64,000 bases of DNA from Erythrobacter rubeus (GTDB taxonomy: Bacteria; Pseudomonadota; Alphaproteobacteria; Sphingomonadales; Sphingomonadaceae), in NCBI RefSeq assembly GCF_014705715.1, contig NZ_JACXLC010000001.1, positions 1,904,457 through 1,968,456 on the forward strand. The letters run 5' to 3'. A model generated the notes under the pieces. The model did no database searches. It saw nothing but the letters and a program-made list of their open reading frames with translations, and had not been told where the DNA came from. Positions 27,777 through 36,156 of this stretch are shown here, one piece after another (position 1 is the stretch's first letter; every line of letters begins with the position of its first letter). The position numbers and the translations under genes are program-made.

Positions 27777-29237
27777 TTAGCCCGAGGCGTTCGTAAAGTG
27801 TGTCACCAATTTGCCGAGACCAAGGAAGTTCGAGCCCTTGACGAGTACCGCATCACCATGGGTCAAGCCGAATTGCTCGAGCTGCGCGATGGCCTGAGCG
27901 CTGTCTTCGCAATGCGCGAAGCTCGGTGCAAAGCCAAGCGGGTCGGCGGCTGCTTTCCCCAATTCCGCAGCGAGGTGACGCATCTCGTCGCCGACCAGGA
28001 TCGCATGGTCGATCTTTGCGTCGGCGAGCGGTTCGGCGAGCTGCCGGTGGAACCGGGCCGAAAAGTCTCCGAGTTCCCCCATCGTGCCGAGCACTGCCAC
28101 CCTGCGATGCGCGGGCGTCTGACCCAGCTGCCTGAGTGTCGCGCGCATGGATGCGGGGTTTGCGTTGTAGCTTTCATCGAGCATCAGCGCCTTCCCGCCG
28201 GGCACCGCGATATCGAAGCGCGCCCCGCGTCCTTTCAGGCCGCCCATCTCCGCGAGCGCCAGTCCCGCCGCAGCGAGATCGCCGCCGGCAGCGCGGACCG
28301 CCGCCATCACGCCGAGCGAATTGTCGATCCAGTGCTCGCCCGGCTCGGCCACGGTGTAGCAGACGCGGCGGTCGCCGAGCTCGGCAGTCACTAACGACCC
28401 GCCATGCGCGCTCGGGATAGCATCGAGCAGCCGCACATCGGCATCGGCGCTGCGGCCGAAAGTCACGAAATTGAAGCCGAGCGCCTTGGCATGATCGATC
28501 AGCCGCGGCGTATGCGCATTGTCGGCTGGGATGATGGCGGTGCCGCCCTCAACAAGGCCCGTGAAAATCTGCGCCTTCTCATCGGCGATCGCCTCTTCAC
28601 TACCGAGATGCTCGATATGAACCGGCGCAATCGTGGTGATAAGTGCGACATTGGGCCGCACATGATCCGCCAGCGGAGCGATCTCGCCCGCGTGGTTCAT
28701 GCCCATTTCGAACACGCCGAATTTGGCGCGCGAGGGAAGCCGTGCGAGGCTCAGCGGGACACCGACATGGTTGTTGTAGCTGCGAACGCTGCGATGCGCG
28801 GCGCCGCGGCTCGACCGGTCGAGGCTGGTGAAGATCGCTTCCTTCACCCCGGTTTTGCCGACCGATCCGGTGATGGCGATCCGAACGGCAGACGAGCGCT
28901 CTCGCGCGGCGTGCGCGAGATCGTGCAGCGCCTTTGTCGTATCTTTAACGAGCACATGCGGATAATCGATGGGGCGATCGACAATCGCCGCAACCGCGCC
29001 TTTCGCAAAGGCAGCGTCGACGAACTTATGCCCGTCCATGGCCTCGCCTTTCAGCGCGACGAAAATGTCGCCAGGCCGCACATCACGAGAGTCCATTTCG
29101 ACGCCGGATGCACGGAAAGCGTGGCTCGCTCTCCCGTCCGTCGCCGCTTCGACTTCCGCGGCGCTCCATAGCGCCAAAGGCAGCTGGTCGCGCGGATCAG
29201 CAGGCCATGCCCGCAACAGCGCCTGCGCCGCGCTCAT
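27777..29237 (-). CDS. murF: UDP-MurNAc-tripeptide--D-alanyl-D-alanine ligase
   Basis: Completes the cytoplasmic pentapeptide by adding D-Ala-D-Ala. The 486-residue ligase carries GVEMDSRDVRPGDIFVALKG in the N-domain, the P-loop ITGSVGKTGVKEAI, FEMGMNHAGEIAPL and DESYNANPASMRATL. The P-loop reads GSVGKT where MurC-E have GTNGKT or GTHGKT, which is normal for MurF. The start overlaps the murE stop (ATGA). Confidence 0.95.
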   Translation of the reverse strand: MSAAQALLRAWPADPRDQLPLALWSAAEVEAATDGRASHAFRASGVEMDSRDVRPGDIFVALKGEAMDGHKFVDAAFAKGAVAAIVDRPIDYPHVLVKDTTKALHDLAHAARERSSAVRIAITGSVGKTGVKEAIFTSLDRSSRGAAHRSVRSYNNHVGVPLSLARLPSRAKFGVFEMGMNHAGEIAPLADHVRPNVALITTIAPVHIEHLGSEEAIADEKAQIFTGLVEGGTAIIPADNAHTPRLIDHAKALGFNFVTFGRSADADVRLLDAIPSAHGGSLVTAELGDRRVCYTVAEPGEHWIDNSLGVMAAVRAAGGDLAAAGLALAEMGGLKGRGARFDIAVPGGKALMLDESYNANPASMRATLRQLGQTPAHRRVAVLGTMGELGDFSARFHRQLAEPLADAKIDHAILVGDEMRHLAAELGKAAADPLGFAPSFAHCEDSAQAIAQLEQFGLTHGDAVLVKGSNFLGLGKLVTHFTNASG

Positions 29238-30733
29238 GCAGCGCCGCCTGCGGCGATTTCAGCCGAGCATTCACGTGCGACTTGCACGTCGTTGAAGGGC
29301 AAGACCCGCATATCGTCTCCCGAACCGATTATCTGACCCTCTTCGTGGCCCTTACCTGCGATGAGTATGATGTCGTGCTCCCCTGCCTGCTCGATCGCGG
29401 CGGCAATGGCATCGCGCCGCCCGCCGATTTCCGAAGCGTTCCCGTCCGCACCTGAGAGCACCGCCTTGCGAATAGCTGCGGGGTCTTCGCCGCGCGGATT
29501 ATCGTCTGTCACGATCACCACATCTGCGTTGCGAGAGGCTGCGCCCCCCATCGGCGCGCGCTTGCCCTGGTCGCGATCCCCGCCCGCGCCGAAGACCGTG
29601 ATAAGTCTGCCGCCCTTATCGGCGTTGACATGCGGGCGCAGTGCGACGATCGCCGCTTCCAGCGCATCCGGAGTGTGCGCATAATCGACATAGACCGGCG
29701 CACCGCTCGCGCTGATGACCGCGCGTTCCAAGCGTCCGCGAACCGGCTGCAAGCGGCCCACCGCATCGAAAACCTGCGCGGGGTCGGAACCGGTGGCGAG
29801 AGCGAGCCCTGCGGAAACCAGCGCATTCGCAGCCTGGTATGCTCCGATCAGGGGCAGCTTGATTGTCTGGCTTTCGCCGCCATGCTCGATGGTCAGCGTC
29901 TGCCCGAGCTGCGTCGCCTCGCGCGCGGTGAGGCGCAGGAAATCGCCTTTCGCACCGACCGTCAACACATCGAGACCGCGCTCTTTGGCATGGCTCAGCG
30001 CCTTGTCAGTCCATTCATTAGCATCGTCGCCGGTCCATATGATCGCCGGCGCACCGTCGTTCACCACCTCTCCGAACAAGCGCATCTTGGCGGCGAAATA
30101 CTCTTCCATCGTGCCATGATAATCGAGGTGGTCGCGGCTGAAATTGGTAAAGGCGCAGGCGGTGACCGGCAAACCCTCATTGCGGAATTGCGAGAGGCCG
30201 TGGCTTGACGCTTCGTAAGCGACATGGGTCACACCTTCGCGCGCCAGCCCGCTCATATTCGACAGAAACGTCACGATGTCAGGCGTTGTCAGCCCGGTCG
30301 ATACGCTGCCATCGGGCGTCGTAACGCCAAGCGTGCCGATACTCGCCGCGCGTTCTCCGCACATGCGCCAGATCTGGCGGGTCATTTCAGCGGTCGATGT
30401 CTTCCCGTTGGTACCGGTGACCGCAACGATGGTTTCGGGCACGGGAGTGAAGAAACCCGCGGCAAGGTTGGCAAACGCGCGCCGCGGCTCGCTCGCTGCG
30501 ATGTGGATGGCGCCGGAAACCTGCGCTTCAGGCCGCGCAACCACGGCGACCGCACCGGCTTCGATAGCGGCGGGGATGAAGTCCTCAGCATTGAAGTTCG
30601 TGCCTTGGAATGCGCCGAACACGGTGCCGGGCGCGACTTTGCGATGGTCGATAGCGAAGCCCGTCACGCGGATGTCCTCCGCCGATCCCTGCGACGCCAG
30701 ACCCGCACCCTTGATGAGCTGCGCGAGCTTCAT
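29234..30733 (-). CDS. murE: UDP-MurNAc-L-Ala-D-Glu:meso-diaminopimelate ligase
   Basis: Adds the third stem-peptide residue. The 499-residue ligase has the P-loop VAVTGTNGKTSTAEMT, FTNFSRDHLDYHGTMEEYF, and the substrate motif DNPRGEDP, in which DNPR marks meso-diaminopimelate enzymes and argues against lysine-adding ones. So the organism should make DAP-type peptidoglycan. The start overlaps the ftsI stop (ATGA). Confidence 0.96.
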   Translation of the reverse strand: MKLAQLIKGAGLASQGSAEDIRVTGFAIDHRKVAPGTVFGAFQGTNFNAEDFIPAAIEAGAVAVVARPEAQVSGAIHIAASEPRRAFANLAAGFFTPVPETIVAVTGTNGKTSTAEMTRQIWRMCGERAASIGTLGVTTPDGSVSTGLTTPDIVTFLSNMSGLAREGVTHVAYEASSHGLSQFRNEGLPVTACAFTNFSRDHLDYHGTMEEYFAAKMRLFGEVVNDGAPAIIWTGDDANEWTDKALSHAKERGLDVLTVGAKGDFLRLTAREATQLGQTLTIEHGGESQTIKLPLIGAYQAANALVSAGLALATGSDPAQVFDAVGRLQPVRGRLERAVISASGAPVYVDYAHTPDALEAAIVALRPHVNADKGGRLITVFGAGGDRDQGKRAPMGGAASRNADVVIVTDDNPRGEDPAAIRKAVLSGADGNASEIGGRRDAIAAAIEQAGEHDIILIAGKGHEEGQIIGSGDDMRVLPFNDVQVARECSAEIAAGGAA

Positions 30734-32526
30734 TGGTCCTTCTCGACCAGATAGCGAAGGTCCGAAATATCGACATCGCGGTTTGCATCGGGGCGGACCC
30801 CCAGCATCGGGCCGATACGCGGCACCAAGCGCCCAACCACCGGCGCGGCGTTGAAGGCCGCGGTGCGCTGGAACGAGCTCGCAACCGTACCGCGCGGCTC
30901 ATCGATCATGGCCACGACCACGAAGCGCGGGCGATCCATCGGGAAAGCGGCGGCGAAGGTGGAAATGATCTTCCGGCGGCTGTACCCGCCCTTGCCCGGC
31001 TTCTCAGCCGAGCCGGTCTTGCCGCCAACCCGGAAGCCCGGCGCATCGGCGCTGCGGCCCGTACCGTAGATCGAGATCATGCGCAGCATCTGCCGCATGC
31101 GCGCCGAGGTCGATGCCTTGAACACCCGCTTGCCGCGCGGAACATCGCTTGCATCAAGCTTGTGCAATGTCGCCGGGCGCCAGATGCCGCCATTGACCAT
31201 CGCCGCATAGGCGTTCGCCAGATGCAGCGGCGTGACCGCGAGCGAGTGACCATAACCGATCACCATGTTCGTGTGCCGGTTATCGGGGTTCTGAGGCCAT
31301 AGCGGTTTGCCGCGTGCGGGCAGCTCGATAAACGGCCTTTGATTCATGTTGAGATCAACCAGCATTTGCTGGAGCCGTTCCGTACCGAGCTTGTCGGCGA
31401 CCCGCGCGGTGACCGTGTTCGACGAATAGATCAGCGCCTGCGGCACGTTGAGAAGATCACCCTTGGGCTTGAGATCGCGAATACGCCGGTTGCCGACCTC
31501 GACCGTGGTCGCATCCCAATCGCGCCCGAGATTGCGCACCACGCCGGCATCGATCGCAGCAGCCACCGTCAGCGGCTTGAAGGTCGAACCAAGTTCATAA
31601 AGCCCGTTGGTTGCGCGGTTGAAGACGTTGGGCGCGCCATCCGCACCGACCACGTTGGGATCGAATTCGGGGAGCGAGGCCATCGCCATGATCTCGCCGG
31701 TGTCGACGTCGAGCACGATGCCTGCCGCGCCCAGCGCGTCGGTGGCGAGCATCCCGCGCCGCAGCTCATCTTCGAGCGCGCCCTGCACGCGGACATCGAT
31801 CGACAGCGCCACCGGATCGCCGCGCAGTTCCGGATCGGACAGCCGCTCTTCGAGCACTTCTTCCATCCCGATCTTGCCGCCCTGCTGTTCGACAACATAG
31901 CCGAGCACATGCGCGGCGAGCGAGCCCTGCGGATAATGGCGGTCCGCCTCCTGCGGGAACTGCAACGCAATCTCTCCCAGCTCGAACACGCGGTTGGCGT
32001 CTTCGGGCAGCACCCGGCGGCGCAGATAGCCCGCGCGCCCGCTAGTGAGCCGCTCTGCCGTTTCCGTCTCGTCCATGTCGGGAAAGATCGCGGCGAGCTC
32101 TGCTGCCACTTCCGCAGGCTCCGCCACCAGCGGATCACCGCCATCGCCCATCGCCTTGGGATCGAACCACAGCGCATAGGCGGGGAAAGCTCTGGCGAGC
32201 GGCGCGCCGTTTCGATCGGTTATCTCCCCGCGCGGTGGCAGCAGCCGGTCGGCAAGGCTCGAATGCGTCGGCGCAGAGCCTGCAAAACCAAGCCACGTGA
32301 TCCTCAGCAAGGCCGCAGCCGCGACAGCGGTGAAGATCGCAGCGATGAAGAGTATTCGCATCCGCGCGGTGAGCAGCGATTGAAAGCGCAGCTGCACCAG
32401 CTGAATGCGTCCGACCGGGATCGCCGGTCCTTGCACAGCCTTCAGCGGAGGACGCGTCGAAGCGCCCGGCGCGGTCTGCGGTTGTTCTGCGAAAGCTAAT
32501 CCAAATTGCGGACTGAGAGCATTCAT
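30730..32526 (-). CDS. ftsI: Septal transpeptidase FtsI (class B PBP)
   Basis: Cross-links septal peptidoglycan in the periplasm together with FtsW. The 598-residue protein has a cytoplasmic tail of about 55 residues, one membrane helix (about 58-77), a pedestal domain starting ADRLLPPRGEITDRNGAPLA, and a transpeptidase domain with active-site Ser314 in STFK, SSN (YSSNTVTARVA) and KTG beginning at Lys503. The C-terminal end lies shortly after the transpeptidase core, with no PASTA domain. The start overlaps the ftsL stop (ATGA). Confidence 0.96.
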   Translation of the reverse strand: MNALSPQFGLAFAEQPQTAPGASTRPPLKAVQGPAIPVGRIQLVQLRFQSLLTARMRILFIAAIFTAVAAAALLRITWLGFAGSAPTHSSLADRLLPPRGEITDRNGAPLARAFPAYALWFDPKAMGDGGDPLVAEPAEVAAELAAIFPDMDETETAERLTSGRAGYLRRRVLPEDANRVFELGEIALQFPQEADRHYPQGSLAAHVLGYVVEQQGGKIGMEEVLEERLSDPELRGDPVALSIDVRVQGALEDELRRGMLATDALGAAGIVLDVDTGEIMAMASLPEFDPNVVGADGAPNVFNRATNGLYELGSTFKPLTVAAAIDAGVVRNLGRDWDATTVEVGNRRIRDLKPKGDLLNVPQALIYSSNTVTARVADKLGTERLQQMLVDLNMNQRPFIELPARGKPLWPQNPDNRHTNMVIGYGHSLAVTPLHLANAYAAMVNGGIWRPATLHKLDASDVPRGKRVFKASTSARMRQMLRMISIYGTGRSADAPGFRVGGKTGSAEKPGKGGYSRRKIISTFAAAFPMDRPRFVVVAMIDEPRGTVASSFQRTAAFNAAPVVGRLVPRIGPMLGVRPDANRDVDISDLRYLVEKDQ

Positions 32527-33089
32527 TCGCGGACTCTTGCCGCATCACCGACAAGTCCGGAGCTCGCCGCCGTGCGCGCATTCGCGGCGCGGATCGGAGA
32601 AGCTTCAATCAGGAAATCGCCAAAGGCGCTGGCGAAAACAGTGCTGGCGTCTTCATCGCTCGAAGCGGCGGCGAGGGTAATCGGCGCGCCGGTAATTGGG
32701 GACACCATTTCACGAACCTGCGGTTCGGCTCCCGGGGCATCCGATACATCGGCGCGCGCAACGCGGATCTGACGCGGTGCGTCTGGCCCGAGGGGTTCGC
32801 CAAGACTGGCAAGCTGGCGTTCGCCTTCGAGATATTGATCCGCCCGCGGCGCTTCGAAACCGAATTCGACCGAATTCCAGTTGGCAAGCTGCCGCTGGCT
32901 CGCGCGGGTTTCGAATTCCGTTTCAAGCAATTTGGTCTGGCGTTCGAGCGAGACGATCTGGCGTTCGGCGAGCAGCACCTCGCTCTTCACCGCGTGAACG
33001 CGCAGGCTGAGAAGCACGAACAGCCCGAGGCACACCGCGAGAACAGCAGCCCAACCGAGCGAGCGAATCTGAGTGCGGGTAACGATCAT
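32523..33089 (-). CDS. ftsL: FtsL-like divisome protein with long C-terminal tail
   Basis: A 188-residue bitopic protein placed exactly where ftsL belongs, between rsmH and ftsI. A short cytoplasmic N-terminus is followed by one membrane helix (about 12-31, [20 protein letters not shown]) and a heptad-rich segment (about 35-75: [23 protein letters not shown]), as in FtsL. The ending [11 protein letters not shown] resembles the end of the FtsL coiled coil. After that, about 110 extra low-complexity Ala/Ser/Pro residues have no counterpart in classical FtsL (about 120 residues). Assignment rests on position and topology; sequence identity in this family is very low. Confidence 0.75.
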   Translation of the reverse strand: MIVTRTQIRSLGWAAVLAVCLGLFVLLSLRVHAVKSEVLLAERQIVSLERQTKLLETEFETRASQRQLANWNSVEFGFEAPRADQYLEGERQLASLGEPLGPDAPRQIRVARADVSDAPGAEPQVREMVSPITGAPITLAAASSDEDASTVFASAFGDFLIEASPIRAANARTAASSGLVGDAARVRE

Positions 33090-34024
33090 GCTGCCAAGTC
33101 CCTTGCTGGTGCGGCGGTGCGGATGGCGTGGCGCAGCGTGGATGAGCGCGCGCGCGGATTGCGGTCGATCTCCGCCTCGGACGGGCGGATCGCCTTGGAA
33201 ACCTTCGTAAATACCGGGGCAGGCCCAGGCACCTCGCCGGGGAGATGCCGCGACACAGCACGGCCCGCACCGGATGCTTCTTTAAGGAAGCGTTTGACGA
33301 TGCGATCCTCGAGGCTGTGAAAACTCACCACCGCGAGCACACCGCCTTCTTTCAGGAGCGCCTCTGCCGCGAGCAATCCTGCTTTCAGCTCGCCCAGTTC
33401 ATCATTCACGTGGATGCGAACCGCCTGGAATGTCCGAGTTGCAGGGTCTTTCTTGTCGTGGGGCTTGTGACCGAGAGCCTTGCGCACGACGCGGGCTAGT
33501 TCGCCGGTCGTTTCCAGCGGACGCGCAGCGACGATTGCACGAGCAACGCGGCGCGACTGCCGCTCCTCTCCGTATTGGTAAAGCACGTCCGCGATCGCCG
33601 CTTCGTCGGCGGTGTTGAGGAAGTCCGCCGCGCTCTCGCCTTCCTGGCTCATCCGCATGTCGAGCGGCCCGTCGCTGGAAAACGCGAACCCGCGCTCTTC
33701 CTGATCGAGCTGCATCGACGATACGCCGATATCCATCACCACGGCATCGACCTGCGGCACTCCGATGCGCTCCATTTCTTCGCGCATGCGCGAGAAACGT
33801 TCTGCGTGGAGCGAGAGCCGACCGTCGCTCTTCTCGGCCATGGCCGCACCGTCGCGGATCGCATTCGGATCGCGATCGAACGCATACACGCGCGCGCCGC
33901 CTTCGAGCAGCGCGGCCGTGTAACCGCCCGCGCCAAAGGTCGCGTCGATGATTTCCATGCCGGCTCGCGGATCGATAGCGGCGATTACTTCGTCAAGCAG
34001 GACAGGCACGTGAGGCGCGCTCAT
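33086..34024 (-). CDS. rsmH: 16S rRNA (cytosine-1402-N4)-methyltransferase
   Basis: Methylates the P-site cytosine 1402 of 16S rRNA using S-adenosylmethionine. The 312-residue protein contains [10 protein letters not shown] at the start, the SAM loop [44 protein letters not shown] and the C-terminal [16 protein letters not shown]. It is also called mraW. Overlaps mraZ upstream and ftsL downstream by 4 bases each. Confidence 0.97.
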   Translation of the reverse strand: MSAPHVPVLLDEVIAAIDPRAGMEIIDATFGAGGYTAALLEGGARVYAFDRDPNAIRDGAAMAEKSDGRLSLHAERFSRMREEMERIGVPQVDAVVMDIGVSSMQLDQEERGFAFSSDGPLDMRMSQEGESAADFLNTADEAAIADVLYQYGEERQSRRVARAIVAARPLETTGELARVVRKALGHKPHDKKDPATRTFQAVRIHVNDELGELKAGLLAAEALLKEGGVLAVVSFHSLEDRIVKRFLKEASGAGRAVSRHLPGEVPGPAPVFTKVSKAIRPSEAEIDRNPRARSSTLRHAIRTAAPARDLAA

Positions 34025-34536
34025 GATTTGCCGCCCCCTTTCTTGGCGGCTTTTGCCGCGGCTTCCTTGACCATGCTGGCGCAGGTGACCTGCGCTCCGC
34101 GGAAACTCTTATCCATGCGCGCCAGTTCTTCGGGGTTCCAGACGAAGAAAAACTCGCCCGCCCCGTGGTAGTAAAGACCGTCGCCCACCTTGCCGAGATC
34201 GCGCAGGTGATCGGGCATCACGAAGCGGCCGCTATCGTCGAAGGGAAGCTGTTCGAAGCCGAAGAGCTGCTGGGCGCGGATATCGCGGTCGAATTCGGCG
34301 AGGTTCATCCGGATCGCGCGCTCTTCTTCGCGGTCGAGCTGTTTGTGGAGCTCATCGATCCGCGAAAGGCCGAAACCGATCAGGCAATCGAATTTCTCGT
34401 GTGCGGCCAGGCACAGCGTCTTGCTGCCGCCGGAGCCTTCCTTGACCGCTTTGCGAAACGCAGGGGGCAGAACAAAGCGGCCCTTATCGCCAGCGGGCGA
34501 ATAGGCTTTACCACTGTATGTCCCAAGCGCAGACAC
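34021..34536 (-). CDS. mraZ: Division/cell-wall cluster transcriptional regulator MraZ
   Basis: AbrB-like DNA-binding protein with two SpoVT-AbrB repeats; in E. coli it represses the dcw promoter. The 171-residue protein begins [20 protein letters not shown] (repeat 1) and has [21 protein letters not shown] as the second repeat, each with the family's G-R-F-V-(L/M)-P core. The C-terminal Lys/Ala-rich extension is longer than in E. coli (152 residues). I take the GTG at 34536 as start, because the upstream in-frame extension is Arg/Gly-rich and unlike the family. It heads the cluster; a candidate operator lies 164-209 bases upstream. Confidence 0.93.
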   Translation of the reverse strand: MSALGTYSGKAYSPAGDKGRFVLPPAFRKAVKEGSGGSKTLCLAAHEKFDCLIGFGLSRIDELHKQLDREEERAIRMNLAEFDRDIRAQQLFGFEQLPFDDSGRFVMPDHLRDLGKVGDGLYYHGAGEFFFVWNPEELARMDKSFRGAQVTCASMVKEAAAKAAKKGGGKS

Positions 34537-34903
34537 GCTTCCCAATCCCCTTATCCCTGACCGGCCACTCCTCCTTGAAATAGCCGCCGCACCAGACACA
34601 CCTTCCCCGTCGCCGCCACCGCGCGAGCGGTCACGACGCGCCAACCGACCAAGGTGACGCGGGGCAAACAGATATGTTTGATGGAACCCGGTAATATCGG
34701 GGATACGAGCGGGATGAAAGGGATTTTTACGGGAGATCTAGGGATTAAACGTTAAAATACTGATTTATAGCATTTTTTACGATTGGATACCGCTGCTCCT
34801 ATGACCTTAAAGGCCTCTCTCAATCCGTAATTTCCCGCAGGAACGCGCTGAAATCGTGCCGTTTCCCCAAATATCCCGCCCGAGTCCCTTGCCGGAGTCG
34901 CTA
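34537..34903. other. 367-base leader and promoter region of the dcw cluster
   Basis: No gene is supported here. Read toward mraZ, it starts with an AT-rich stretch around 34746-34790 (including CTATAAATC, a possible minus-10 element), then the repeat array at 34700-34745, then about 160 GC-rich bases before the GTG. If transcription begins in the AT-rich part, the mRNA has a leader near 200 bases. An AAGGAGG at 34573-34579 is followed by a GTG that opens only a five-codon frame, which I do not call as a gene. Confidence 0.5.
34700..34745 (+). promoter_or_regulatory. Candidate MraZ operator: five GGGA(T/G) direct repeats
   Basis: GGGAT occurs at 34700 (as GGGGAT from 34699, where the fourth G gives GGAT register), 34711, 34720 and 34741, with GGGAG at 34731. 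Start-to-start spacings are 11, 9, 11 and 10 bases, so the repeats fall on one face of the helix. E. coli MraZ binds TGGGN repeats with 5-base spacers (10-base period) upstream of mraZ. The size, period and position fit, although here the G-rich strand is opposite to mraZ and the T before GGG is not conserved. Confidence 0.55.
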
Positions 34904-35749
34904 TCAGGAAAGGCCGTCCCCACTTTTCCCCGATGAGATCTGTCCGAAGGTGAAGTCCATGACATCGCCCAATCCGTTCGGTTCCTTTTGCGCATGCTCG
35001 TGATCCGCATGGCCTTCGAAGATGAGGGCATCTGCGATCAGGACGACTTGCCCTTCACCGATCCGGCACCGCGCGACGACAGCGTCGGCCAATATCTCGC
35101 ATTCATTTGCGCCCTCTTCCCGCAGGCCGACCTTGCCTGCGAGAGCGACGGAAAACTGCGTGTCGTCCATGGCAACGGTGCGCGGCGCCGTGGGCTGATT
35201 GTCGTCGAAAGTGATCTCGAGGCCCCACCGGGCGACCACCGGAGGGATCAATGCAATATCGACCGGGCGCCGAGGATCGCCGAGCGGCAGATCGTGATGC
35301 GCGGTCAACATGGGATCGAGCACAAGCAGCAACTTGCCGCCCGCCGTCACCCATTCATCCAAAGCGACATTGTCCGCCGGGGACAAGCCGCGCGGCTGAA
35401 CGATCGCAAGCTTCTCAAGCCCCTCCAGCGGATCGATCTCGGGATCGCTTTCGGTAAGGCCGGCAATAGGCGAAAGGGTATCCAGCGGAAGCAGCTCGAA
35501 CTGCGCCTCGATCACCTCACGCTGATGCGACACCGGCGCTTCCGCCTTGAGGATTTCGCCTAGACCGGCCCCAAGTGGCCAGTAGAGCGGCAAGCTCGTC
35601 ATCAATCCGAGGCGAGGTTTGTCCGCGAAGTCGAGGGAACCCGGCTGCTCAACTGGTTCGGCCTCGGCAGTTCGCGCTTCACATCCCGAAAGGCTGCACT
35701 GCACGGCGATGAGGATCGCCATCGCTGACATTCTGCACCGAGAGCGCAC
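34904..35749 (-). CDS. GldG-like (ABC-transporter auxiliary) lipoprotein
   Basis: A 281-residue protein. The N-terminus (through SAMAILIAVQCSLSGC) is a lipoprotein signal with a lipobox at Cys23 if the GTG at 35749 is used. The mature part resembles the GldG / ABC_transp_aux fold: LAIVQPRGLSPADNVALDEW, then VTAGGKLLLVLDPM and VVARWGLEITFDDN, the usual 'open the window and read the DP loop' order of that family. In other bacteria such proteins go with an ABC permease; none is encoded here. The GTG overlaps the upstream stop by one base (TAGTG), so the two genes are coupled. An internal ATG at 35731 is the alternative start. Confidence 0.65.
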   Translation of the reverse strand: MRSRCRMSAMAILIAVQCSLSGCEARTAEAEPVEQPGSLDFADKPRLGLMTSLPLYWPLGAGLGEILKAEAPVSHQREVIEAQFELLPLDTLSPIAGLTESDPEIDPLEGLEKLAIVQPRGLSPADNVALDEWVTAGGKLLLVLDPMLTAHHDLPLGDPRRPVDIALIPPVVARWGLEITFDDNQPTAPRTVAMDDTQFSVALAGKVGLREEGANECEILADAVVARCRIGEGQVVLIADALIFEGHADHEHAQKEPNGLGDVMDFTFGQISSGKSGDGLS

Positions 35750-36144
35750 TAGGGGAATTCCACATCGCCCGGCGGAGCGGAGCTTTCCGGCTGAGCTCCC
35801 GAGCCAGCGCCGCCCTCGCCGCTCTCCTCTGTATCCGGAGAAGGCTCGGCCGGGATATCGGGGACGACCCCCGCATCGACAAGCGGATCGCGCTGCGGGG
35901 CCGCCTCGGTCGGCTCGGTGGTCGGCGCGGCCTCGGGCACGGCGGTCTGGTCGTTCAGTTCGGCCTGCCCGCCAATGATGCTCGCCAGCCCGACCAGCAG
36001 AACCATCGCAAAAAGTCCGAAAAAGCCGATTTGCAGACGCTGGATCGCCTCGGCGCGCGTTCCCCCGAGCGGAGCGCCTTCGGGCGGAAAGCCTTGCGCC
36101 GATTTTTCACCGTTCGCGCGTCCAAGTAAGTTCTTGTCTGCCAT
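35749..36144 (-). CDS. Single-pass membrane protein with acidic Pro-rich periplasmic tail
   Basis: A 131-residue protein of no recognised family. About 36 cytoplasmic residues precede one hydrophobic helix (about 39-58, IGFFGLFAMVLLVGLASIIG); the rest is a disordered Pro/Glu/Ala-rich tail ending GDVEFP. It is translationally coupled to the GldG-like lipoprotein, which suggests that the pair works together at the cytoplasmic membrane. It starts 12 bases past the stop of the cysteine synthase gene. Confidence 0.65.
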   Translation of the reverse strand: MADKNLLGRANGEKSAQGFPPEGAPLGGTRAEAIQRLQIGFFGLFAMVLLVGLASIIGGQAELNDQTAVPEAAPTTEPTEAAPQRDPLVDAGVVPDIPAEPSPDTEESGEGGAGSGAQPESSAPPGDVEFP

Positions 36145-36156
36145 GGCCGCAGACTA

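Noticed and set aside
34573-34595. AAGGAGG followed by a GTG in the mraZ leader, as a possible leader peptide
   Set aside because: The frame closes after five codons and has no feature of a regulatory peptide. Chance is the simpler explanation.
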